Source of the DNA: Acidobacteriota bacterium
Lineage (GTDB): Bacteria > Acidobacteriota > Terriglobia > Bryobacterales > JACQDG01
DNA: 8,051 bases
Direction of reading: 5' to 3'
NCBI GenBank assembly: GCA_016201185.1
Contig: JACQDG010000461.1
Coordinates: 1-8,051 of the forward strand
The notes beneath the pieces are model-generated. The model had not been told where the DNA came from. It made no database searches and saw nothing but the letters and a program-made list of their open reading frames with translations. Position 1 is the stretch's first letter. The number at the start of each line of letters is the position of its first letter. Both the position numbers and the translations under genes were made by a program. Positions 1 to 6,030 of the stretch are shown here, piece by piece.

Positions 1-259
1 GCAGATGAGGCCCAAGCGAAGTTACCTTAACACGGGTTAAAAAGAGCTGTCAAGGATTTCGGAATGAATTCCGCAAGCTAGAGCACCGATCCGCTGCCCG
101 GAATTTCCCGCCGCGTTCGGTTTCAGGGACCGCCAGTCTCGGACGCCGTGGTGAAGACTCATCGCCGGTGCGGCTGGCAGGCCGGGCTGGAGCGCACAAG
201 GCGAGGCGATTTGATATACACTACCAGCTACCTGAGAATCCAAGATGGGAATTCCGGTT

Positions 260-266
260 GGAGGAG
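260..266 (+). promoter_or_regulatory. Shine-Dalgarno that sets the aminotransferase start
   Basis: GGAGGAG lies 6 bases before the ATG at 273. It is the best ribosome binding site near this gene. It favours the 273 start over the in-frame ATG at 168, whose extra 35 residues look unlike a family N-terminus and would bury the Tat signal. Confidence 0.85.
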
Positions 267-272
267 AATTCC

Positions 273-1559
273 ATGGCTCATCACGTCGGGCGACGGACCT
301 TTCTGGCGCAGATCGCCGCGTCCGGTCTCGCGGCCCGCATGCCGCTCACGTCGGATCTGACGTCACCGTTTCTGGCGTTCGCTCCAGCCGCGGAGGATTC
401 AGACGACGCGGTCTTTGCCGCGGCGCGGCGTCAATTCCTGTTTCCTGAAAACGTCACCTATTGCAACACCGGCACGCTCGGGGCGTCGCCCCGCGAAGTG
501 ATGGACGCGCTCGTCAGCGGCCTCGAGCGCATCGAGCGGGAGCTTCCTGACTGGCCGTATTTTCAGTCGGACGGCGAGCCGCTGACCGGCTATCAGCCCC
601 TCACTGCATTTCGAGCCGAGGCGGGCGCATTCATCAACGCCCCCGCCGAGGAGATCGCCTTCACGCAGAATGCCACCATGGGGATGAGTTTCCTGGCAAA
701 CGGACTGGATGTTGCCGCGGGCGACGAGGTCGTCACGACCAACCAGGAACACAGTGGCGGCATCGGCGGCTGGCGGCTGCGGGCCAAGCGCCACGGCGTC
801 GTAGTGAAGGAGTTGCCGTTGCTGCCCGGGCTCGAGAACGGTCCAGATGGAGTGGTCAAGCTGTTCGCCGACGCCATCACGCCCCAGACGCGCGTGGTCA
901 TGTTCAGTCACATCACCTCGGGTCTCGGCATCCGGCTGCCGGCGCGCGAGCTCTGCGCCCTGGCGCGCGAACGCGGCGCGCTCTCGATCGTCGATGGCGC
1001 GCAGGCCGTGGGTCAGATTCGCGTCGACGTGAAGGAGATTGGCTGTGACGCCTACGCGGCCAGCCCGCACAAGTGGCTCCTCGCGCCCAAGGGCACGGGC
1101 ATCCTCTATATCCGGCGCGAAGTTCAGCCGCGCTTCTGGAATACTTTGGCCAGCGCCGTCATCGACAATGACGCCCTTGGCGCGTTCCGCTTCATGCAAT
1201 ACGGCACCGGCAGCCTCCCCGTGATCCATGGCCTCCGCGCCTCGCTCCGCTTTTTCAACAAGATCGGTATGGAGCGGATCGAGCGGTGGGATGCCATGCT
1301 GACGAAGCGTCTCCGCGACGGGCTAGCACATATTCCCGCTGCGCGCCTCTCCTCGCCGGCCGATCCGCGCTTGGCGGCGGCCATCACGACGTTTGGCGTG
1401 AGCGGCCGCACGGGCCGGCAGGTGCAGGACGCGCTCTGGGAGCGGAAGATCCGAGTACGCGCGCAGGGTGGCGACCTGGGCGTGCGTCTCTCAGCGCACC
1501 TCTACGTAAGTCCCGCCGACATCGACCGCGTGCTCGAGGTAGTGTCGTCGCTGCGGTGA
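273..1559 (+). CDS. Class V aminotransferase-fold PLP-dependent enzyme with Tat-type N-terminus
   Basis: This is a 428-residue PLP enzyme of the aminotransferase class V group (isopenicillin N epimerase / cysteine desulfurase-like fold). Seen directly: SPHKW at about 264-268, with K267 the likely Schiff-base lysine; IVDGAQAVGQ at about 239-248, with D241 expected to contact the pyridine nitrogen; TQNATMG at about 131-137 and NQEH at 157-160 in the cofactor-binding region; and GTGILYI after the lysine. The N-terminus has GRRTFLAQIAASGLAA at about 6-21, a twin-arginine motif followed by a short hydrophobic stretch, so Tat export to the periplasm is likely, though the hydrophobic part is modest. 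The start is set by the Shine-Dalgarno at 260-266. The substrate cannot be told from sequence; the Cys loop typical of true cysteine desulfurases was not evident. It points the same way as the nucleotidyltransferase but is separated by 231 bases, so a joint role is not shown. Confidence 0.9.
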   Translation: MAHHVGRRTFLAQIAASGLAARMPLTSDLTSPFLAFAPAAEDSDDAVFAAARRQFLFPENVTYCNTGTLGASPREVMDALVSGLERIERELPDWPYFQSDGEPLTGYQPLTAFRAEAGAFINAPAEEIAFTQNATMGMSFLANGLDVAAGDEVVTTNQEHSGGIGGWRLRAKRHGVVVKELPLLPGLENGPDGVVKLFADAITPQTRVVMFSHITSGLGIRLPARELCALARERGALSIVDGAQAVGQIRVDVKEIGCDAYAASPHKWLLAPKGTGILYIRREVQPRFWNTLASAVIDNDALGAFRFMQYGTGSLPVIHGLRASLRFFNKIGMERIERWDAMLTKRLRDGLAHIPAARLSSPADPRLAAAITTFGVSGRTGRQVQDALWERKIRVRAQGGDLGVRLSAHLYVSPADIDRVLEVVSSLR

Positions 1560-1602
1560 ATACTGGTTTGCTACCATCACTTGGCTCAAAACCACGCCGC
1601 TA

Positions 1603-1746
1603 ATGGGGATGGAGAAGAGAAGGCACAGATCGAAACGAAGAAGGATTCTGTCTGGGGCCAGAAAAATCCTCTGGTGGGTTGTTCTTCCGGTCCTGGGCGC
1701 CGTCATCCTGGTGAAAATGTTGCAGTTTTTGTTGGGCAGAGAATAA
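1603..1746 (+). CDS. Possible small basic single-helix membrane peptide (47 residues)
   Basis: This short reading frame lies in the gap between the aminotransferase and the nucleotidyltransferase. Its first half is strongly basic, with Arg/Lys clusters such as KRRHRSKRRR at about 5-14. It is followed by a hydrophobic run, WWVVLPVLGAVILV at about 24-37, and then KMLQFLLGRE to the stop. This fits a small inner-membrane protein with a cytoplasmic basic N-terminus. A second in-frame ATG at 1609 is an alternative start. Against it: no clear Shine-Dalgarno, many AGA/AGG codons and GC at third positions lower than in neighbouring genes. A longer overlapping frame (1581-1787) has no such organised hydrophobic segment and is less likely. 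I do not recognise a family. Confidence 0.4.
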   Translation: MGMEKRRHRSKRRRILSGARKILWWVVLPVLGAVILVKMLQFLLGRE

Positions 1747-1790
1747 GCCGGAGCACCAGCAAGCAGCGGCCTGATTTTATAATTTGACAA

Positions 1791-2894
1791 GTGGTTGTTT
1801 CGCGCGACAAACGTGACGCCGAGGGAATGGTCCAGCAGATGCTGGCGGCCCTGCCGGAGGACCTCGCTCGCTGGGGGAGCCTCTGCGCCGGAGTGAAGGA
1901 CTGGGGCGCGATCTTCGACCGTGCAGGGAAACACGGCGTGGCGGCCGTGCTCTACCATTACCTGACCCAGCTTGCAATCGCGCTGCCGCCGGAGGTGGAA
2001 ACCGGCGTCAAGCAGCAACTAACTGCAGAGTGGCTCGCGCAGTTGCGCATGCGCGCGGCGCTGGAGGAGGCGCTCCAGGCGCTGGAGGCCGGCGGCGTGC
2101 GGGCGGTGAATCTTAAGGGGCCGGTGCTGGCAGAAAGGCTCTATGAAGAGCCGTCTTTGCGGCCCTGCTCGGACATAGATTTCCTGGTCGCGCTCGCCGA
2201 TCTCGACCGCGCCACGGCGGCGCTCGAGGCGATCGGCTACCAGGGCCCGGAATGGCTGCTGGCGCGATACGACCGCGAAAACACTCACCACACCCACCTT
2301 TACAGGGCCGATGCCCCGCCGCTCGAGCTGCACTTCCGCGCCATCACCGCCTTCGGCGCCATCGTTCCCGCCGAAGAGTTGCTGTCACGGGCGATGCTGT
2401 ACCGCACGGCAGCAGGCCGGGACGTCTGGGTTCTCTCGCCGGAGGACGAAGCCTTCTACCTCGCCCTGCACGCGACGCGGCACCTTTTTCTGAACGTGTT
2501 CTGGCTTTACGACCTGAAGTTATTCTTGCGGCGCTACCCGGACCTCGACTGGCCGCTGATCGCAGAGCGCGCCCGCTCGCTGCGGGTGATGGGCGCTTTG
2601 TCGCTGGCGTGGGAGGCCCTGGACCGGCAGCTCGGAGTGGCGGTCCCCGAGCGCCGCTATTTCAGGCCCCGGCACAAGTTGCTGGCCGGCCTCGCCCGGC
2701 TCACGCTGGCGGCAACGGCGAGGCAACCCCCGGGATCGGGGCGCGAGACCGCCGGCCGGATGCTCTTTCGAGCGCTCCTTTGCGACCACCCGGCGTCGTC
2801 GGCCTGGTCTTTCCGGCACCGCCTGCTGCGCTTTGCCCGGCGGCGGGCGCAACGCTACCTTCCCTGGCTGGTCCCTGAGAAATGGTCGGCCTAG
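1791..2894 (+). CDS. Nucleotidyltransferase family protein (NTP_transf_5-like)
   Basis: This is a 367-residue protein from the GTG at 1791, or 355 residues from the ATG at 1827; neither has a well-spaced ribosome binding site. The signature is NLKGPVLAERLY at about 107-118 followed by RPCSDIDFLV at 124-133. This KG-P-x-L-A ... D-I-D arrangement matches the uncharacterised nucleotidyltransferase group, with D128 and D130 as the likely metal-binding pair. LELHFR at about 178-183 is the usual downstream element, and further on EAFYLALHATRHLF and WLYDLKLFLRR follow, typical of the family's helical C-terminal part. The biochemical substrate of the family is unclear to me. Family members are often found near PqqD-like and HprK-like genes, as here. 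The stop codon lies only 12 bases from the stop of the radical SAM gene on the other strand, so it belongs to a separate, convergent transcript. Confidence 0.85.
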   Translation: MVVSRDKRDAEGMVQQMLAALPEDLARWGSLCAGVKDWGAIFDRAGKHGVAAVLYHYLTQLAIALPPEVETGVKQQLTAEWLAQLRMRAALEEALQALEAGGVRAVNLKGPVLAERLYEEPSLRPCSDIDFLVALADLDRATAALEAIGYQGPEWLLARYDRENTHHTHLYRADAPPLELHFRAITAFGAIVPAEELLSRAMLYRTAAGRDVWVLSPEDEAFYLALHATRHLFLNVFWLYDLKLFLRRYPDLDWPLIAERARSLRVMGALSLAWEALDRQLGVAVPERRYFRPRHKLLAGLARLTLAATARQPPGSGRETAGRMLFRALLCDHPASSAWSFRHRLLRFARRRAQRYLPWLVPEKWSA

Positions 2895-2906
2895 CGGCCG
2901 GCGGGG

Positions 2907-4028
2907 CTATGCTGTCAATCCCTGGATTTGCACCAAGCTGAAGCTCGCCGGCAGGAACGCCGGAGCTGCGGAGCCGGCGGCCATCCTGGCGAGCATGTTG
3001 GGCGACGGAATCCCCGTCCGCGCGAAAGACTTTTCGCAATCCGCCCAGGAAGGCCCGCGCATGTTGCCTTCCATGTAGGCAAGCCCCGGGCAGCGGGTGC
3101 ACGTGCCGACATGGCCGCAACCGGAGCAGCCGTTCAGATCGCGGGCGCGGATGGATCGCACCTCGTTCAACTGGCTGGAGTGGCGCCAGATGTCCAGAAA
3201 CTTCTGCTTCCTCACGTTGCCGCTGGGCAGGGGGAACTGCACGCAGGGGTAAACGTCGCCGTAGGGGGAAATGTAGCAGGCCGTGTGCCCGGCGCTGCAC
3301 GGCAGGCTGTCCAGAACGTCGTCACCCACCGGCGCGGGCGGGGCGCAAAACTCCTCCACGTTACCGAACAGGCTCGAGTCCCGGAAAACTTCCTGCAACT
3401 TGGCGTCGGGGATCCGCAGCGCCAGTATGGATTCATCTCCGTCCATTTTCGGGGTGATGGTAGGGTCGATCGTGCATTCCGCGCCCAACTCCCGGGCCAG
3501 CGCCTTTACGCCCGCATAATCGTTCATGTTCTGGCGCATGAGGGCGTTGGCGACGATGACCTTCAGGCCGCGGGACATCAAAAAACGAACCGCGTCCACG
3601 GAGCGCTTCAGCGAGCCCGGCAGCTTGGTGATGCCGTCATGCACCTCCGGCCGGTGCGAATAAATGCTGATTTGCACCGACTCCACACCCAGATTGCGGA
3701 TGCGGTCGGCCTGCTTCTCCTTGATCATGAAGCCGTTCGTCTTCAGCTTCACGCTGAACATCAGGGCGCGGGCGTATGCGAGGATCTCGAAGAAATCCAT
3801 ACGCATGAGAATTTCGCCGCCGCTCAACGTCAGATAGAAAACCCCGGCCTCCGCCAATTCATCGAGAACGCTTTTCATCTCGGCGGTGGTCATTTCGCCG
3901 TGGTCGTCGTGGTCCAGGTAGCAATGGATGCAGCGCTCGTTGCAGCGGTAGGTGACGTCCAACTGCACGCTGAGCGGCACGCCCAGGGCCAGGGCCTTGT
4001 CGTTCAGCTCCTGCATGAGCGTGCTCAT
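2907..4028 (-). CDS. Radical SAM / SPASM peptide-modifying enzyme
   Basis: This 373-residue protein has the radical SAM cluster motif CNERCIHC (C29, C33, C36), which binds the 4Fe-4S cluster that cleaves S-adenosylmethionine. LTLSGGE follows as the SAM-binding GGE element, then LKTNG and VQISIYS strands of the TIM-barrel. The C-terminal third is a SPASM domain: PCSAGH...GDVYPC gives the C-x(n)-G-x4-C part and CSGCGHVGTCTRC gives C-x2-C-x5-C-x2-C, followed by a further Cys in ADCEKSF, so auxiliary Fe-S clusters are expected. The architecture is that of PqqE/anaerobic-sulfatase-maturase-like enzymes that act on peptides or proteins. Its ATG overlaps the TGA of the PqqD-like gene (ATGA, 4025-4028), and AGGGAG sits 5 bases upstream at 4034-4039. 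The likely substrate is the 59-residue peptide at 5827-6006, by inference from context. The bond formed cannot be predicted. Confidence 0.93.
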   Translation of the reverse strand: MSTLMQELNDKALALGVPLSVQLDVTYRCNERCIHCYLDHDDHGEMTTAEMKSVLDELAEAGVFYLTLSGGEILMRMDFFEILAYARALMFSVKLKTNGFMIKEKQADRIRNLGVESVQISIYSHRPEVHDGITKLPGSLKRSVDAVRFLMSRGLKVIVANALMRQNMNDYAGVKALARELGAECTIDPTITPKMDGDESILALRIPDAKLQEVFRDSSLFGNVEEFCAPPAPVGDDVLDSLPCSAGHTACYISPYGDVYPCVQFPLPSGNVRKQKFLDIWRHSSQLNEVRSIRARDLNGCSGCGHVGTCTRCPGLAYMEGNMRGPSWADCEKSFARTGIPSPNMLARMAAGSAAPAFLPASFSLVQIQGLTA

Positions 4029-4354
4029 GGGCTCTCCCTGGGCGGCGCCGGGGCGGAAATGGGCTGGTCGGATACCAGCAGAACGCCGTGAGCGGCCAGC
4101 TCCGCCACGAAACCCTCCGCATCTTCCGTTGCCAGAGCCGGCTCGACATCGAACTCGGGGCAGACGTGTTGCCTGACGATCTCCTCGAGACGCGTCGCAC
4201 CGTCCGCCCCCTGCCAGATCGCCGTCGCTACCTCGTTCAGGCTGAACAGGGTGGAATCCACGGCCGACATAATCATCATCTCGCCCCCCAGCAGGCGGGC
4301 CGCCACCATCGGGCTGCGGGCAATGTACGGGTTATTAATGCTCGGGTTCTTCAT
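4025..4354 (-). CDS. PqqD-like peptide chaperone (RiPP recognition element)
   Basis: This 109-residue protein has the PqqD fold pattern: an N-terminal strand region (PYIARSPMVAARLLGGEMM), then MSAVDSTLFSLNEVATAIWQ at about 29-48, the conserved 'hydrophobic-LN-x-hydrophobic-A-x-x-I-W' helix, and RLEEIVRQH followed by FVAELAAHGVLLV as the winged-helix end. PqqD-type domains hold the leader of a precursor peptide and present it to a partner radical SAM enzyme, whose gene follows directly with an ATGA overlap. The start ATG at 4354 overlaps the kinase stop in the same way, and GGGAG (4363-4367) lies 8 bases upstream. The tail (about 97-109, Pro-rich) looks disordered. Length is a little above the usual 90 or so residues of free-standing PqqD. 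Confidence 0.88.
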   Translation of the reverse strand: MKNPSINNPYIARSPMVAARLLGGEMMIMSAVDSTLFSLNEVATAIWQGADGATRLEEIVRQHVCPEFDVEPALATEDAEGFVAELAAHGVLLVSDQPISAPAPPRESP

Positions 4355-5172
4355 CGAATCATCTCCCAGACGCGAGAATCCGGCAGGAAGACCAGCCGGT
4401 GCAGGGGGACTTTCGAGACGAACTCGCAGGCCGATTGGAACACGAGCTTGACCAGCTCCGGATCCTCGGCAAAGAACAAAATGTTTTCGAGCAGGGTACG
4501 CGCGGCCTCGGCAGCCGGCACCGGCTCCAGTCGGTTCTCGGGGCCCTGGGCCAGGAAGTAGAGGGCGGCGACCGGCGCGGAGAGGTTTTCTCCCACCCGG
4601 GCGAGCTCGCCGGCAAAGGGTGTGCCGAAGGCGCGGTATCCGGAGGCCGCGCCCTCGCTCTGCGGACGCACGTAGGAGATTTCATCGGTCAGCAGCGTGA
4701 CGTCGGGCGGCGCCAGGCGTGACAGGGTCGTCTTGCCGGCGCCGGACCGGCCGGAGAACAGGAAGGCGCGGCCGTTTCGCACGGCGCTGGCGGCGTGCAG
4801 CAGGAAGCCGCCCTGCCGGGCCAGAAGAAGGGTGTGCACAATACGCAGCACGGCATCGATCGAATAGGGATTGGCCCACTGGCGGATCCTGCCTCGCCGT
4901 AAGGCGGGCAGCCACTCGGCCCGAAAGTCCCCGCGCTCGAAGGACCACGTACCGGAGTCGAAGCGCACCCGCACGTCATCCTCTTCCGAGATCTTGCCGC
5001 GCGGGACCAGGTCGACCTCGAACTCGAATTCAGGACGGGCCGACGGGTTCACAAACCCGGCATAGCGCTCTTCGAGCAGCCGCAGGAACGCCGGGCTATC
5101 CGTGCGCAGGCAGACCGGCAGGCCCCCGATTTCGATAGCCACACTGTAAGTTTCTGTCAAGCAGGCTGGCAC
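4351..5172 (-). CDS. HprK/SerK-like P-loop kinase
   Basis: This 273-residue protein has a Walker A loop, GRSGAGKTT, at about 141-149, preceded by GGFLLHAASAV with H125, the order seen in HPr kinase-like proteins found outside the PTS system. LLTDEISYV at about 160-168 supplies the acidic catalytic/Walker B-like residues (D163, E164), and GTPFAGE at about 183-189 is the next conserved loop. The N-terminal 110 residues are the variable region of this family. The GTG start is supported by AGGGGT at 5181-5186. Relatives phosphorylate Ser on HPr, free serine, or the C-terminal Ser of lasso peptide precursors. Here, with PqqD and radical SAM genes coupled downstream and a short peptide upstream, peptide Ser/Thr phosphorylation is the most natural guess. 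The true substrate is not shown by the sequence. Confidence 0.85.
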   Translation of the reverse strand: MPACLTETYSVAIEIGGLPVCLRTDSPAFLRLLEERYAGFVNPSARPEFEFEVDLVPRGKISEEDDVRVRFDSGTWSFERGDFRAEWLPALRRGRIRQWANPYSIDAVLRIVHTLLLARQGGFLLHAASAVRNGRAFLFSGRSGAGKTTLSRLAPPDVTLLTDEISYVRPQSEGAASGYRAFGTPFAGELARVGENLSAPVAALYFLAQGPENRLEPVPAAEAARTLLENILFFAEDPELVKLVFQSACEFVSKVPLHRLVFLPDSRVWEMIR

Positions 5173-5180
5173 CGGCTTGC

Positions 5181-5186
5181 ACCCCT
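5181..5186 (-). promoter_or_regulatory. Shine-Dalgarno supporting the GTG start of the HprK-like kinase
   Basis: Read on the minus strand the site is AGGGGT, 8 bases before the GTG at 5172-5170. There is no nearby ATG, so this site is the main reason to accept the GTG start. Confidence 0.6.
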
Positions 5187-5215
5187 ACGCTTTGTGCTTC
5201 TTGATAAACCGAGCG

Positions 5216-5812
5216 TCACAAGTAACTTCGCAACCGCTCCCTCTGGTCGCGGCTCAGAACCCGATACCCCGCCGATACTGAGCCACGACCGTAGGGAGTG
5301 GTCCCAGAATCCGATGCCAAACCACGGCCGCAGGCCCGCCGCAGTGCGCGCAGGCGGAACAGGAGCTTCGTGCAGCGGTCCGAATGGCGCAACACCAGCC
5401 TGGCGATCCTATAGGGCCAGCGCCGCGTGGCGCGAGGATCGATCTGCGACTCGCCCCGCTGGATGGCGACCACCCGGCCCAGCAGCTCGTCGGGGGAAAC
5501 CGGCGGATCGGCTTTCGTGTGCCGGTCGCCCCGGGTGATCCAATACGCGGCGCCGGGGTGGCTGCTTGTCTCCACCACCCGGTGAGTGATCAGGCGTCCC
5601 TCGCGGTGAAAGACCACGATATCGCCGGGACGCGCCCAGGCCCCGTCCTGGGGATGGATGGAACGGATGCGCAGGATGTCGCCGGGCCACATCGACGGCA
5701 GCATGCTGCTTCCCTTGACTTGGAGGCGCACTTCCCCGAACGCGCGAAGCACCTCCGCCGCCAGTTGGCATTTCACCGCGTCTCGAGACTGTGCCTGCGG
5801 ATTCAAGTCCAT
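5216..5812 (-). CDS. S24/S26 signal-peptidase-like serine protease
   Basis: This is a 198-residue protein from the ATG at 5812, 14 bases after the stop of the upstream peptide gene. A GTG at 5854 would overlap that gene and is less likely. VKGSSMLPSMWPGD at about 32-45 is the catalytic serine box (S36 before Met). RPGDIVVFHR at 61-70, then LITHRVVE at 74-81, where type I signal peptidases of the bacterial kind have Lys; the His (H77) is the ER/archaeal/SipW-style general base. WITRGDRHTKADPPV at 91-105 is the last conserved box. There is no clear N-terminal membrane helix, unusual for a true signal peptidase and more like S24/S26 proteins found in peptide-modification loci, where leader cleavage is a possible job. 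Residues from about 172 are encoded by a repeat element (5237-5298) and are probably not part of the ancestral protein. Confidence 0.82.
   Translation of the reverse strand: MDLNPQAQSRDAVKCQLAAEVLRAFGEVRLQVKGSSMLPSMWPGDILRIRSIHPQDGAWARPGDIVVFHREGRLITHRVVETSSHPGAAYWITRGDRHTKADPPVSPDELLGRVVAIQRGESQIDPRATRRWPYRIARLVLRHSDRCTKLLFRLRALRRACGRGLASDSGTTPYGRGSVSAGYRVLSRDQRERLRSYL
5237..5298. repeat. REP-like imperfect palindrome inside the protease gene
   Basis: Arms at 5237-5257 and 5278-5298 are inverted repeats matching at 18 of 21 positions, with a 20-base loop. A related direct repeat, CAGAACCCGATACC at 5255-5268 and CAGAATCCGATGCC at 5305-5318 (12 of 14), each preceded by TGGTC, extends the element to about 5318. 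There is no T-run on the minus strand after the hairpin, so it does not look like an intrinsic terminator. A dispersed palindromic repeat that has entered the 3' end of the coding region fits best. Confidence 0.65.
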
Positions 5813-5826
5813 CAACGCCAGTCCGG

Positions 5827-6006
5827 CTAGGAATTCTTCACCGATAAGGAACACTGCGACTGGGTGCCGGTCTTGCCGCAGGCCACCGCCATGGTCTCGA
5901 AAACCCGCTCGTGCCGGAAGGCCGGCTTCTGATAGGGCTTCTTGGCGGCCGGCTGCCGGGCTGCCTCCCCCGGCGGTTGTCCATTCGCTTGCTTAGAAGT
6001 GCTCAT
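5827..6006 (-). CDS. Candidate modified-peptide (RiPP) precursor, 59 residues
   Basis: This short ATG-started frame lies between the surface protein gene (24 bases upstream) and the protease (14 bases downstream). Residues 1-22 are hydrophilic and Gln/Pro/Ala-rich. The middle carries KKPYQKP at 22-28, then HERVFETM at 32-39 and AVACGKT at 40-46. The end has Cys52 and the tail SVKNS with a terminal Ser59. Cys43 and Cys52 are the only cysteines. The pattern Y-x-K-P ... E-x-V-F-E-T ... A-C is what one expects of a leader motif plus a short core in a precursor for a PqqD/radical SAM pair. There is no signal peptide or membrane segment. A GGGG run about 10 bases upstream is a weak ribosome binding site. 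The function is inferred from size, composition and place; I cannot name the family. Confidence 0.72.
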   Translation of the reverse strand: MSTSKQANGQPPGEAARQPAAKKPYQKPAFRHERVFETMAVACGKTGTQSQCSLSVKNS

Positions 6007-6030
6007 TGCAATTTAACCCCGTGCGCTCAC

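Noticed and set aside
1..30. A frame ending in TAA at 28-30 as the tail of an upstream plus-strand gene.
   Set aside because: Only nine codons are visible, too few to support a gene.
37..243. A 68-residue minus-strand frame upstream of the aminotransferase as another short peptide gene.
   Set aside because: There is no ribosome binding site, no recognisable motif shared with the 5827-6006 peptide, and the composition is that of a random GC-rich frame.
399..1229. A 276-codon minus-strand frame opposite the aminotransferase.
   Set aside because: It is a shadow of the strongly supported PLP enzyme gene and shows no family motif.
1564..1594. TGGTTT / AAACCA inverted repeat after the aminotransferase as a terminator.
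   Set aside because: It has 6 bp arms with a 19-base loop, is AT-poor downstream and lacks a T-run.
1778..1790. TATAAT at 1778-1783 followed at once by TTGACA at 1784-1789, as a promoter for the nucleotidyltransferase.
   Set aside because: The hexamers are in the wrong order. No -35-like box lies 16-18 bases before TATAAT and no -10-like box follows TTGACA at the right spacing. A leaderless transcript starting at the GTG at 1791 is possible but unsupported.
2887..2900. Hairpin CGGCC-TAGC-GGCCG over the stop of the nucleotidyltransferase as a bidirectional terminator.
   Set aside because: The stem is only 5 bp and there is no T-run on either side; in GC-rich DNA this arises easily by chance.
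2928..4091. A long plus-strand frame (387 codons) opposite the radical SAM gene.
   Set aside because: It is antisense to a gene with clear cysteine motifs and has no domain of its own; long antisense frames are common in GC-rich genes.
5813..5854. GTG at 5854 as the start of the protease.
   Set aside because: It would overlap the last 28 bases of the peptide gene in another frame and adds residues with no family resemblance. The ATG at 5812 fits just after the peptide stop.
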